From Neptunomonas sp. (GTDB lineage Bacteria > Pseudomonadota > Gammaproteobacteria > Pseudomonadales > Balneatricaceae): a stretch of 6,359 nt of DNA. Within the stretch, counting starts at the first letter, position 1. The number at the start of each line of letters is the position of its first letter. The notes beneath the pieces are model-generated. The model had not been told where the DNA came from and did not search any database. It saw nothing but the letters and a program-made list of their open reading frames with translations. The position numbers and the translations under genes were made by a program. Shown here in pieces: positions 1 through 5,482 of this stretch. The stretch lies in contig SDWN01000187.1 of NCBI GenBank assembly GCA_004195305.1, positions 1 through 6,359 on the forward strand, in the 5' to 3' direction.

Positions 1-441
1 GCCGTAGAGCGCATCGTAAAGGCTGCCCCAGCGCGCATTGGCCGCGTTTAGCGCGAAGCGTGCGTTCATGATCGGCACCACCAGTTGCGGGCCTGCCTGG
101 GTGGCAATTTCCGGCTCGACGTTGGCAGTACTGATCTGGAAATCGGGGCCTTCGGGGACCAGGTAGCCTATCTGCTGCAGGAAGGTTTTATAGGTCGCAA
201 AATCACCGGCGCCACTATTGCCCGCAAAATTGTCACGGTGCCATTGATCGATCTGCGCTTGCAGCTGGTCGCGTTTAGCGAGCAGAGCACGGTTCTTAGG
301 CGCCAGATCATCCAGGATCTGCTCAAAGGAGGCCCAGAAAGCGTCCGGTTCGATCCCTGTGCCGGGTGTCGCATGGTTAGCGATCAGATCATAGAGAGTG
401 GTGGCAATCTGAAGTCCGCCAGCCTGGGTACGTTCAGTCAT
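1..441 (-). CDS. glcB: Malate synthase G, N-terminal part (runs off left edge)
   Basis: Reading the minus strand from the ATG at 441-439 gives 147 codons with no stop up to the window edge. The product starts MTERTQAGGLQIATTLYDLI and carries stretches I recognise from malate synthase G: PGTG (residues 26-29), LAPKNRALLAKRDQLQAQID (46-65), FLQQIGYLVPEGPDFQ (87-102), and AGPQLVVPIMNARFALNAAN (116-135) leading into ARWGSLYDALYG at the edge. The family is about 720 residues, so only the N-terminal fifth is here and the catalytic residues lie outside. The enzyme is cytoplasmic and joins glyoxylate and acetyl-CoA to malate, the second step of the glyoxylate shunt; isocitrate lyase, the first step, is encoded at 1845-3440. 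The start is supported by AAAGGGG six bases upstream (448-454). The GlcB form, not AceA-linked AceB, is indicated by the motifs. Confidence 0.93.
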   Translation of the reverse strand, partial: MTERTQAGGLQIATTLYDLIANHATPGTGIEPDAFWASFEQILDDLAPKNRALLAKRDQLQAQIDQWHRDNFAGNSGAGDFATYKTFLQQIGYLVPEGPDFQISTANVEPEIATQAGPQLVVPIMNARFALNAANARWGSLYDALYG

Positions 442-454
442 ACTAATCCCCTTT
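442..454 (-). promoter_or_regulatory. Ribosome binding site of malate synthase G
   Basis: On the minus strand AAAGGGG (448-454) sits six bases before the ATG at 441-439, which decides the start of the malate synthase reading frame. Confidence 0.7.
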
Positions 455-618
455 GAAACAGTGTTTTACGCGATATTTCTAAAAAGCGCTCATGTTCATT
501 GCAGAGCGCAGAAGTAAGCTGTCTTGATTCTAAAATGAATCCTGGTCATTTGCCTAGGTTATTGACTGTATCTTCGAGATCTGTCTCATGAATAATGTCT
601 GGTGAATGCTGCGCCCCA
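442..618. other. Intergenic region upstream of malate synthase G
   Basis: These 177 bases separate the stop of the LysR gene from the start of malate synthase on the same strand. The length suggests malate synthase has its own promoter here rather than depending on read-through. I see a small inverted repeat, GATTC-TAAAAT-GAATC at 526-541 (5-bp arms, 6-base spacer), which has no T tract and so looks more like an operator than a terminator. No convincing -35/-10 pair was found. Confidence 0.4.
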
Positions 619-1560
619 TCACTGTGGGATCAATTGCGCGACATCGCTGATTAGCTTACGAAACCACTGGTGTCCGGGGTTGTGTTGCAGCAGCGGGCTC
701 CAGGCCATCTTTAGCTCAATCTCAGGGATGGGGAACGGCGGTTCTTTAATCACTACATCCTTATGATTGTGGCGTAACTTGGCCGCCCGGGTCGGCAGGG
801 TGACGATCAGATCATCTTGCTCAGCCAGTAGCATCGCCGTTTGATAATGGCGGGTGAACACAGTGATGTTGCGTTTCTTGTCGAGCTTGTTAAGCGCGCC
901 ATCCACCCAGCCGAGCCGCTGCACATCCAGTGGGTTGATGCCAACGCCTGCGCCAAAACCGGTTTTGCTAACCCAGACGTGACTGGCCTGCAGATAGGTG
1001 TCCAGGTCAAAGTGGTCGATAATCGGATTGTGGCGACTGAACAGGCAGGAGAAGCTGTCGCTCCAGATGGTCTTCTGATGAAACGATTGCGGCATCGAAT
1101 CAAAGCGGTTGATCACCATATCAACCTTGCCTTGTTCTACATCCAGAAAGCTAACATCGCTCGGCGTCATGATATCTAGGGTGACGCCGGGTGCGACATC
1201 GCGCAAACGTTTGAGCACCTGAGGAAACAGCGCGGATTCTGCATAATCGCTGGCCATGATGCGGAACACTCGGTTGGACTCTGCGGCATCGAAAGGAGAT
1301 TGTGATTGCAGCGCTTTTTCCAACTGTGACAAGGCTTGACGAATGACGGGCTGCAATTCGAGTGCCCGCTCGGTCGGGGTCATGCCGTCGCTGGTTCTCA
1401 CCAATAGCGGGTCGCCGAGCATGTCTCGCAGGCGTCTGAGGCCATTGCTCATCGCCGGCTGGCTCAGGCCTAGCTGATTCGCGGCATTGGTCACGCTGCG
1501 TTCGCGTAACAGAATATCGAGATAGACCAGCAAATTAAGGTCGATCCGGTCAATTTTCAT
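619..1560 (-). CDS. LysR-family transcriptional regulator
   Basis: A 313-residue protein, the usual LysR-type length. Residues about 7-66 form the winged helix-turn-helix: DLNLLVYLDILLRERSVTNA is followed by the recognition segment LGLSQPAMSNGLRRLRDMLG and DPLLVR. A linker helix (ALELQPVIRQALSQLEKAL) then leads to a periplasmic-binding-protein-like effector domain from about residue 90 (VFRIMASDYAE) to the end. I chose the ATG at 1560-1558, giving MKIDRIDLNLLVYL, because AGGAG lies seven bases upstream and family alignments begin here; an in-frame ATG eight codons earlier is less likely. The gene is divergent from isocitrate lyase and upstream of malate synthase on the same strand. Regulation of these two genes is therefore an inference from position; LysR proteins often control a divergent neighbour. 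The effector is unknown. The helix-turn-helix style resembles the NodD/LeuO branch. Confidence 0.9.
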   Translation of the reverse strand: MKIDRIDLNLLVYLDILLRERSVTNAANQLGLSQPAMSNGLRRLRDMLGDPLLVRTSDGMTPTERALELQPVIRQALSQLEKALQSQSPFDAAESNRVFRIMASDYAESALFPQVLKRLRDVAPGVTLDIMTPSDVSFLDVEQGKVDMVINRFDSMPQSFHQKTIWSDSFSCLFSRHNPIIDHFDLDTYLQASHVWVSKTGFGAGVGINPLDVQRLGWVDGALNKLDKKRNITVFTRHYQTAMLLAEQDDLIVTLPTRAAKLRHNHKDVVIKEPPFPIPEIELKMAWSPLLQHNPGHQWFRKLISDVAQLIPQ

Positions 1561-1705
1561 CGCGCTACTCCTGCAGAGGTGCATTCATTGAATGGATGGT
1601 TTTTGCGCTGTCTATAAAGAGAGTAAATTAAATCGCCGCCAAGTGAACCTGTTAATTTTCAGGATCAGGGGGCGTAAGAGGATATGGTAGTATTTGTTTG
1701 GTGAA

Positions 1706-1734
1706 TTGCAGTTATGAGAAATATTTATTTTAAT
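1706..1734 (+). promoter_or_regulatory. Candidate sigma-70 promoter of aceA
   Basis: TTGCAG (1706-1711) as a weak -35 and TTTAAT (1729-1734, five of six to consensus) as -10 are separated by 17 bases. This would give a leader of about 105 bases before the chosen aceA start. The weak -35 fits a gene needing an activator, but no experimental signal is visible in the sequence. Confidence 0.35.
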
Positions 1735-1832
1735 TATGCGGCGGAGGCGGTTATAGTCGGTTTCAGCACTACAGAACAGCACAAAAGTAGAGCATGAATT
1801 CATCACAAAATTTCGATACTACAACCTTTAGT

Positions 1833-1844
1833 GAAGGAATGACC
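1833..1844 (+). promoter_or_regulatory. Ribosome binding site of aceA
   Basis: GAAGGA (1833-1838) lies six bases before the ATG at 1845. It is inside the longer open frame that starts at 1794 and touches the ATG at 1839, so it argues for 1845 as the true start. Confidence 0.7.
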
Positions 1845-3440
1845 ATGTCAGCAATCAATAAAGATATCGATTCAATTGCAGCTGTTAAGAGTGCTGCTGG
1901 TAGCCCTTGGGATGCCATCAACCCAGAATCTGCTGCCCGCATGCGCGCTCAGAATAAATTCAAAACGGGTCTGGAGATCGCTCAGTACACTGCCAATATC
2001 ATGCGTGCCGACATGGAAGCATTCGATGCCGATAAGACCAAATACACCCAGTCACTGGGTTGCTGGCACGGCTTCATCGGTCAGCAAAAGCTGATCTCTA
2101 TTAAGAAGCACTTCGGTACAACTGAAAGAAAATACCTGTATCTGTCTGGCTGGATGGTTGCTGCCCTGCGTTCTGATTTTGGTCCTCTACCAGACCAATC
2201 CATGCACGAGAAGACGACTGTTGCTAGCCTGGTTGAAGAACTGTACACCTTCCTGCGTCAAGCTGACGCTCGCGAACTAGGTGGCCTGTTCCGTGCTCTG
2301 GATGATGCTCGTGAAGCGGGTGACTCAGCTAAAGAAGCTGACATCCAGTCTCAAATCGACAACCACCAGACTCACATCGTGCCTATCGTTGCCGATATCG
2401 ACGCTGGTTTTGGTAACGCTGAAGCGACTTACCTGATGGCCAAGCAGATGATCGAAGCAGGTGCTTGTGCACTGCAGATCGAGAATCAGGTTGCTGATGA
2501 GAAGCAGTGTGGTCACCAGGATGGTAAAGTCACCGTTCCTCACGCTGACTTCCACAACAAGATCCGCGCTCTGCGTTACGCCTTCCTGGAGCTGGGTATC
2601 GACAACGGTATTATTGTTTCACGTACTGACTCTGAAGGTGCTGGCCTGACTAAAGAGATCGCTGTTGTTAAAGAGCCTGGTGATCAAGGCGATCGTTACA
2701 ACTCTTTCCTAGACGTTGAAGAGATCGACGTAGCTGATATGGCTGAAGGCGATGTATGCTTCAACCGTGATGGCAAGCTGGTTCGTCCTAAGCGTCTGCC
2801 TTCAGGTCTGTACCAGTTCCGCCAGGGTACCGGTGTAGAGCGTTGCGTCTTTGACAGCATCGAAGCGATCAAAGCCGGTGCTGACCTGCTGTGGATCGAA
2901 ACTGCAACGCCAAACGTTCAAGACATCGCGGACATGATGAACGAAGTGCGTAAAGAGATTCCTGATGCGAAGCTGGTTTACAACAACTCGCCTTCTTTCA
3001 ACTGGACTCTGAACTTCCGTCAGCAGGCGTTCGACGCCATGGTTGAAGCGGGTGAAGACGTATCTGCCTACGATCGTGCTGCCCTGATGAGCGCTGAGTA
3101 CGACGAGTCTGAATTGGCTGCAGCTGCAGACGAACGCATCCGTACCTTCCAGGCTGATTCTGCTCGTGAAGCCAACATCTTCCACCACCTGATCACTCTG
3201 CCGACTTACCACACTGCGGCCCTGTCTACTGACAACCTGGCCAAAGAGTACTTCGGTGATGCGGGCATGCTGGGCTATGTTGCTGGCGTACAGCGTAAAG
3301 AGATCCGTCAAGGTATTGCCTGTGTTAAGCACCAGAACATGTCTGGTTCTGACATGGGTGACGACCACAAAGAATACTTTGCCGGTGAGAACGCTCTGAA
3401 AGCTGGCGGTGCGAACAACACTTCCAACCAATTCAGCTAA
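1845..3440 (+). CDS. aceA: Isocitrate lyase, long Pseudomonas-type form
   Basis: Cytoplasmic enzyme that cleaves isocitrate to succinate and glyoxylate, the first step of the glyoxylate shunt, needed for growth on acetate or fatty acids. The product from the ATG at 1845 has 531 residues, the length I recall for Pseudomonas isocitrate lyase and about 100 longer than the E. coli form. Visible motifs: TQSLGCWHGFIGQQKLISIK (68-87); SGWMVAALRSDFGPLPDQS (101-119); metal-site aspartates in ADIDAGFGN (D184, D186); the catalytic loop KQCGH (220-224, Cys222), the Pseudomonas-type variant of KKCGH; and the substrate loop NNSPSFNW (380-387). Upstream in-frame ATGs at 1794 and 1839 are rejected because the family starts at MSA and GAAGGA precedes 1845. 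Codon use is strongly biased to GCT, GTT, GGT, CGT, CTG and AAC, unlike the neighbours, as expected of a highly expressed gene. The last ~15 residues (ALKAGGANNTSNQFS) differ from the usual GKDNTMNQF-type ending, whereas the remnant at 4390-4498 has that ending. Confidence 0.97.
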   Translation: MSAINKDIDSIAAVKSAAGSPWDAINPESAARMRAQNKFKTGLEIAQYTANIMRADMEAFDADKTKYTQSLGCWHGFIGQQKLISIKKHFGTTERKYLYLSGWMVAALRSDFGPLPDQSMHEKTTVASLVEELYTFLRQADARELGGLFRALDDAREAGDSAKEADIQSQIDNHQTHIVPIVADIDAGFGNAEATYLMAKQMIEAGACALQIENQVADEKQCGHQDGKVTVPHADFHNKIRALRYAFLELGIDNGIIVSRTDSEGAGLTKEIAVVKEPGDQGDRYNSFLDVEEIDVADMAEGDVCFNRDGKLVRPKRLPSGLYQFRQGTGVERCVFDSIEAIKAGADLLWIETATPNVQDIADMMNEVRKEIPDAKLVYNNSPSFNWTLNFRQQAFDAMVEAGEDVSAYDRAALMSAEYDESELAAAADERIRTFQADSAREANIFHHLITLPTYHTAALSTDNLAKEYFGDAGMLGYVAGVQRKEIRQGIACVKHQNMSGSDMGDDHKEYFAGENALKAGGANNTSNQFS

Positions 3441-3460
3441 GCTATACCGCTTATGTTCAG

Positions 3461-3490
3461 GGTCTAATTTTGTTCCAGAAAAATTAGACC
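3461..3490 (+). repeat. 11-bp perfect hairpin in aceA 3' region
   Basis: GGTCTAATTTT (3461-3471) pairs perfectly with AAAATTAGACC (3480-3490) around an eight-base loop. It lies 20 bases after the aceA stop. There is no T tract behind it on either strand, so it is not a classic terminator; an mRNA-stabilising 3' stem or part of a mobile repeat is more likely. Confidence 0.7.
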
Positions 3491-3492
3491 TA

Positions 3493-3513
3493 CCTACATC
3501 CATGTAGGCAATG
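3493..3513 (+). repeat. Palindromic repeat, copy 1
   Basis: CCTACATCCATGTAGG (3493-3508) is a perfect palindrome with 7-bp arms around CC, followed by CAATG. It matches copy 2 at 3566-3586 at 17 of 21 positions. Confidence 0.65.
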
Positions 3514-3565
3514 AACGGTATGCCGTGGGCGGGGGCCGTTGTCAGTTCCCGACAACAACGTCATA

Positions 3566-3586
3566 CCTGCGTCCCTGCAGGCAATG
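3566..3586 (+). repeat. Palindromic repeat, copy 2
   Basis: CCTGCGTCCCTGCAGG (3566-3581) followed by CAATG. Relative to copy 1, the A-T pair at arm position 4 has become G-C, a compensated change, and the pair at position 6 has become G-T. The innermost pair is lost. This keeps most of the stem while the sequence changes. Confidence 0.6.
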
Positions 3587-3610
3587 CGTAGGAACGGCGA
3601 AGTGTTAATG

Positions 3611-3640
3611 AGGGCGGCCTCCGGGTCGCCTTCTTTGTTT
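3611..3640 (+). terminator. Probable rho-independent terminator after aceA
   Basis: GGCGGCC (3613-3619) pairs with GGTCGCC (3624-3630) with one G-T pair around a four-base loop, extended by two weak pairs at the base, and is followed by the T-rich stretch TTCTTTGTTT. It is about 170 bases after the aceA stop, behind the structured block. Confidence 0.7.
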
Positions 3641-3775
3641 CAAGGTTTGACAGTTTCAGGGCAACGACTAATGGTCGCGCTATTAGCCGTTCTCTTGATG
3701 TAAATACCAAGTTGGTAACAATAATGTGACGGGGTTGCTGTATTTTCCTTTATTAACTTGTTTGACCTTAATTGG

Positions 3776-3787
3776 TGAGGTGCTGTT
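3776..3787 (+). promoter_or_regulatory. Ribosome binding site of the ART-like gene
   Basis: TGAGG (3776-3780) lies seven bases before the ATG at 3788, supporting that start. Confidence 0.6.
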
Positions 3788-4351
3788 ATGACTCAAGTTC
3801 CTGCGCATCTACAGGATGCTTCAACCCTGTTGAGCGAGGCCGGATTCGCTAGTGGTGAGACCTGGTACCACGGTACGTCGTCGGCGTTGTTGGGTTCGAT
3901 CCTGGAGCAAGGGCTTAAGGGATCCGGCGATCAGGCGCTGCAACAGGCAGCGCGCGATACCATGGCGACCATCGGTGACAAGGGGTTCAAACAAACTAAG
4001 GAGCCGGTGTTTGTAACCCAGAGTCGAGAGTTGGCTTTCTATTGGGCAGAGCGCTGTGTACGTGACCGTAGTGTTCGCTTCGAAGGCGACGAGCAGCCTG
4101 TTGTGCTGGCTCTGGATCTGCCCGAGGCGCTTCGGCACAAGGTTAAGCCCGATGTCGGCGCTGCGGCGCTGCTGATGGTCAGCAGTGATGGTGTTTTTGA
4201 ATACCTAGAGACGTTATACAGCCGTTCCGGCTTGGTCTTCCCCGAGCTTGATCCTGTCCGAGTGGACCGGATGGAGTATCTGACTAAGTTGGGCATGGCG
4301 TATATCGATCAGGAGATCGATCCTGATTATCTGCGTGTGCTGATAGATTAG
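3788..4351 (+). CDS. Hypothetical protein with ADP-ribosyltransferase-like features
   Basis: A 187-residue soluble protein with no signal peptide or membrane segment. I do not recognise a named family. What is seen: WYHGTS (residues 26-31) followed by SILEQGL (37-43), then VFVTQSRELAFYWAE (74-88), a beta-type strand PVVLALDLP (104-112), and GLVFPELDPVRVDRMEYL (148-165) near the end. This order, with a histidine in HGT, an 'IL..GL' helix end, an aromatic-rich 'F.T.....YWA' segment and a late acidic/strand segment, is typical of PARP-like H-Y-E ADP-ribosyltransferase folds, including small bacterial ones and RNA 2'-phosphotransferase relatives. Function is inferred; a catalytic glutamate cannot be assigned. 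The gene stands alone, between aceA and a broken aceA tail, with its own ribosome site and probably its own promoter. No antitoxin or macroglycohydrolase partner is visible, so a toxin role has no support from context. ADP-ribosylation, RNA repair or a non-catalytic ART fold are all possible. Confidence 0.72.
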   Translation: MTQVPAHLQDASTLLSEAGFASGETWYHGTSSALLGSILEQGLKGSGDQALQQAARDTMATIGDKGFKQTKEPVFVTQSRELAFYWAERCVRDRSVRFEGDEQPVVLALDLPEALRHKVKPDVGAAALLMVSSDGVFEYLETLYSRSGLVFPELDPVRVDRMEYLTKLGMAYIDQEIDPDYLRVLID

Positions 4352-4365
4352 ACGTCCACGCTAAT

Positions 4366-4390
4366 GCCACCCCTTCAGGTGTCGGTTTTT
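4366..4390 (+). terminator. Weak terminator-like hairpin after the ART-like gene
   Basis: CACC (4368-4371) and GGTG (4378-4381) enclose CCTTCA and are followed by TCGGTTTTT. The stem is only four pairs plus a mismatch and two further pairs, so it is weak or decayed. The T run directly abuts the aceA remnant. Confidence 0.35.
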
Positions 4391-4498
4391 ACCAGAACAT
4401 GTCCGGTTCCGACATGGGGCGATCACAAAGAGTACTTTGCTGGCGACGCGGCACTGAAGGCGGCTGGTAAAGATAGCACAATGAATCAGTTCGGCTAA
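4390..4498 (+). pseudogene. Remnant of a second aceA 3' end
   Basis: Translation gives YQNMSGSDMG, then after a 2-base deletion around 4418-4420 it resumes as DHKEYFAGDAALKAAGKD followed by STMNQFG and a TAA stop at 4496-4498. This is the C-terminal end of isocitrate lyase; the intact gene reads HQNMSGSDMGDDHKEYFAGE at the same place. The first 28 bases (4391-4418) match 3331-3358 at 26 positions. No upstream part of aceA is present, and the frame is broken, so this is a non-functional tail. Its ending KDSTMNQF is closer to the Pseudomonas-type ending than the intact gene's own ending is, so it is unlikely to be a simple recent duplication of the complete gene. Confidence 0.9.
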
Positions 4499-4519
4499 TC
4501 GCTGAGCGATAAACAGATA

Positions 4520-4545
4520 GGCTGCCGAGCGTCATCTCGGTAGCC
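4520..4545 (+). terminator. Strong hairpin after the aceA remnant
   Basis: GGCTGCCGAG (4520-4529) pairs over ten positions (one G-T) with CTCGGTAGCC (4536-4545) around a six-base loop. There is no T tract, so alone it is a stem rather than a full terminator; with the following hairpin it may form the old aceA terminator region. Confidence 0.6.
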
Positions 4546-4573
4546 CTCAGTACCATCAGATATACCCTCTTTG

Positions 4574-4597
4574 CCTCGCGTTTGCGGGGTTTTTTTT
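4574..4597 (+). terminator. Rho-independent terminator
   Basis: CCTCGC (4574-4579) pairs with GCGGGG (4584-4589), one T-G pair, around GTTT, followed by eight T residues (4590-4597). It is a well-formed terminator for plus-strand transcripts and was probably the terminator of the aceA copy whose tail remains at 4390-4498. Confidence 0.8.
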
Positions 4598-4819
4598 GAC
4601 TATGTACTAATTAGCTGTTGTGTCCAGTGTGGCTATTCCCTGGCTGGTTTTGCGGGCGTTAATGCTGCATTACTGCTTCTGCAGTGAAGCGTTAGTTCCG
4701 CCCCCTCGGGCTGTTCTCGGTTGCGCAGAGGGGGAAACTTGCCAAGAGGCAGGCTTATCTAAAGGCTATCTCAAGCGATATCGAGTACCACACATTCCTC
4801 TGGTGGGCATGATTAACGC
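4598..4819. other. No recognisable gene
   Basis: I see no supported gene in these 222 bases. A GTG-initiated open frame on the plus strand (4620-4874) has no ribosome site, resembles nothing I know and overlaps the decayed gene on the other strand. The minus strand may hold further unrecognisable decay of the ATPase gene at 4820-5482. Confidence 0.5.
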
Positions 4820-5482
4820 CTACGCATTCAGCCCGCCAGTAGAAATCGAAGATTTAAGTTCCCGGTATGAATGAGAAATCGCCGCCTGCTCTGATGGGGA
4901 AAGATGGTCCCGAAGTATTTCTTTAAGATGGTAATCAACTCCACTGCTGGATCTTACCGTACCGGAGTCAATAAGTGCCGTAGCTAATTGTTTGGGTCTC
5001 CTAGTTATTCTTTGTCTGCAAAAGAGGTCCATTCAATGGTGTAGTATTCTGTTGGTAATATGTTTGGATGGTTCTTAAGTCATTCTTATAGCTCAGGAAA
5101 GTGTTCTGGGCTAGGCTTGGCCTGTAAGCTAAGGCCTGGACAATAATGAGTTGGTGTGTCGTTATTTATTGCTCCGCAGAGGTCTTGGAAATCATCGTAA
5201 TCATCCAGAAATAACTCAATATTGCTTTCCGGGAAAGCTGCGGCCTGACCTTTAGTGCGTCGATGTAAGAAGTCATCAACAATATCGGTATTAAACCAAT
5301 AAGGATTCAGCTCATCTGCGGCCCATCGCCCATTTATTCGACCAGTAAGCCCAAAAGTAAGGCTTCAATGAATGTTGATTTTCCACTTTCATTGGGGCCA
5401 ACAAGTATGTTCAAGTTTGGGTTGGGGTGTGGCTCGAAGTTCTTATATATGCGATAGCCACATATTTTTATTTTTTAATCAA
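4820..5482 (-). pseudogene. Decayed OLD-family/AAA ATPase gene
   Basis: Joining minus-strand frames gives the N-terminal ATPase half of an OLD-type (overcoming lysogenization defect) ATP-dependent nuclease. A TTG start at 5482-5480 follows AAGGAG (5491-5496). The protein would begin IKICGYRIYKNF, then NILVGPNESGKSTFIEAL with the Walker A GPNESGKST encoded at 5373-5399, then TGRINGRWAADELNPYWF, PTEYYTIEWTSFADKE and RSSSGVDYHLKEILRDHLSP. Damage: an A short in the run at 5471-5476 right after the start, a one-base loss near 5347-5353, in-frame stops at 5086-5088 and 5080-5082, a one-base loss near 5005-5010, and a stop at 4820-4822. The signature/Walker B part and the C-terminal Toprim nuclease expected in full-length relatives are missing. 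Such proteins often serve in phage defence or DNA repair; this copy cannot work. The exact subfamily is not certain. Confidence 0.85.

Larger units (their letters stand above)
1561..1844. promoter_or_regulatory. Divergent regulator/aceA control region
   Basis: This 284-bp space holds the promoters of both the LysR gene (leftward) and aceA (rightward). It is AT-rich compared with its flanks. CCTGTTAATTTTCAGG at 1648-1663 is an imperfect palindrome (12 of 16 positions symmetric, arms CCTG/CAGG around AATT) and contains a T-N11-A arrangement at 1652-1664, the general LysR-box form, so it is an operator candidate only. A possible leftward promoter is TTGGCG (minus strand, 1637-1642) with TTTATA (1613-1618) at an 18-base spacing. 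Confidence 0.45.
3441..3787. other. Structured 347-bp intergenic block after aceA
   Basis: No protein gene is seen here. In order it holds a large hairpin (3461-3490), a pair of related palindromic repeats (3493-3513 and 3566-3586) with a GTTGTC/GACAAC hairpin between them (3538-3556), a T-rich terminator (3611-3640), an imperfect inverted repeat ACG-A-CTAAT/ATTAG-C-CGT (3664-3690), a perfect short palindrome TACCAAGTTGGTA (3705-3717), and the ribosome binding site of the next gene. The two inverted repeats after the terminator are candidates for operators of the following gene. Confidence 0.6.

Noticed and set aside
85..456. Plus-strand open frame over the malate synthase start.
   Set aside because: It is antisense to a clearly recognised malate synthase G frame and has no family resemblance.
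526..541. GATTC/GAATC inverted repeat as terminator of the LysR gene.
   Set aside because: Arms are only 5 bp and AT-rich, and no T tract follows on the minus strand.
1794..1844. Upstream ATG giving aceA 17 extra residues.
   Set aside because: The family begins at MSA, GAAGGA sits correctly for 1845, and the extra residues are low in similarity to anything.
2802..3503. Long minus-strand open frame (233 codons) antisense to aceA.
   Set aside because: It is explained by the strong codon bias of aceA, which suppresses stops on the other strand; the protein resembles nothing and its start region lies in the hairpin block.
4600..4700. Possible integron attC site: GCGGGCGTTAATGC resembles the 3' end of some attC sites, with GTTAG at 4691-4695.
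   Set aside because: No complementary 5' half (RYYYAAC-type core with matching arm) is found upstream at a suitable distance, and the core does not fit GTTRRRY. No integrase or cassette gene is seen.
4620..4874. Plus-strand open frame of 84 codons with a GTG start.
   Set aside because: No ribosome binding site, no recognisable motif, and it overlaps the decayed ATPase gene whose minus-strand reading is well supported.
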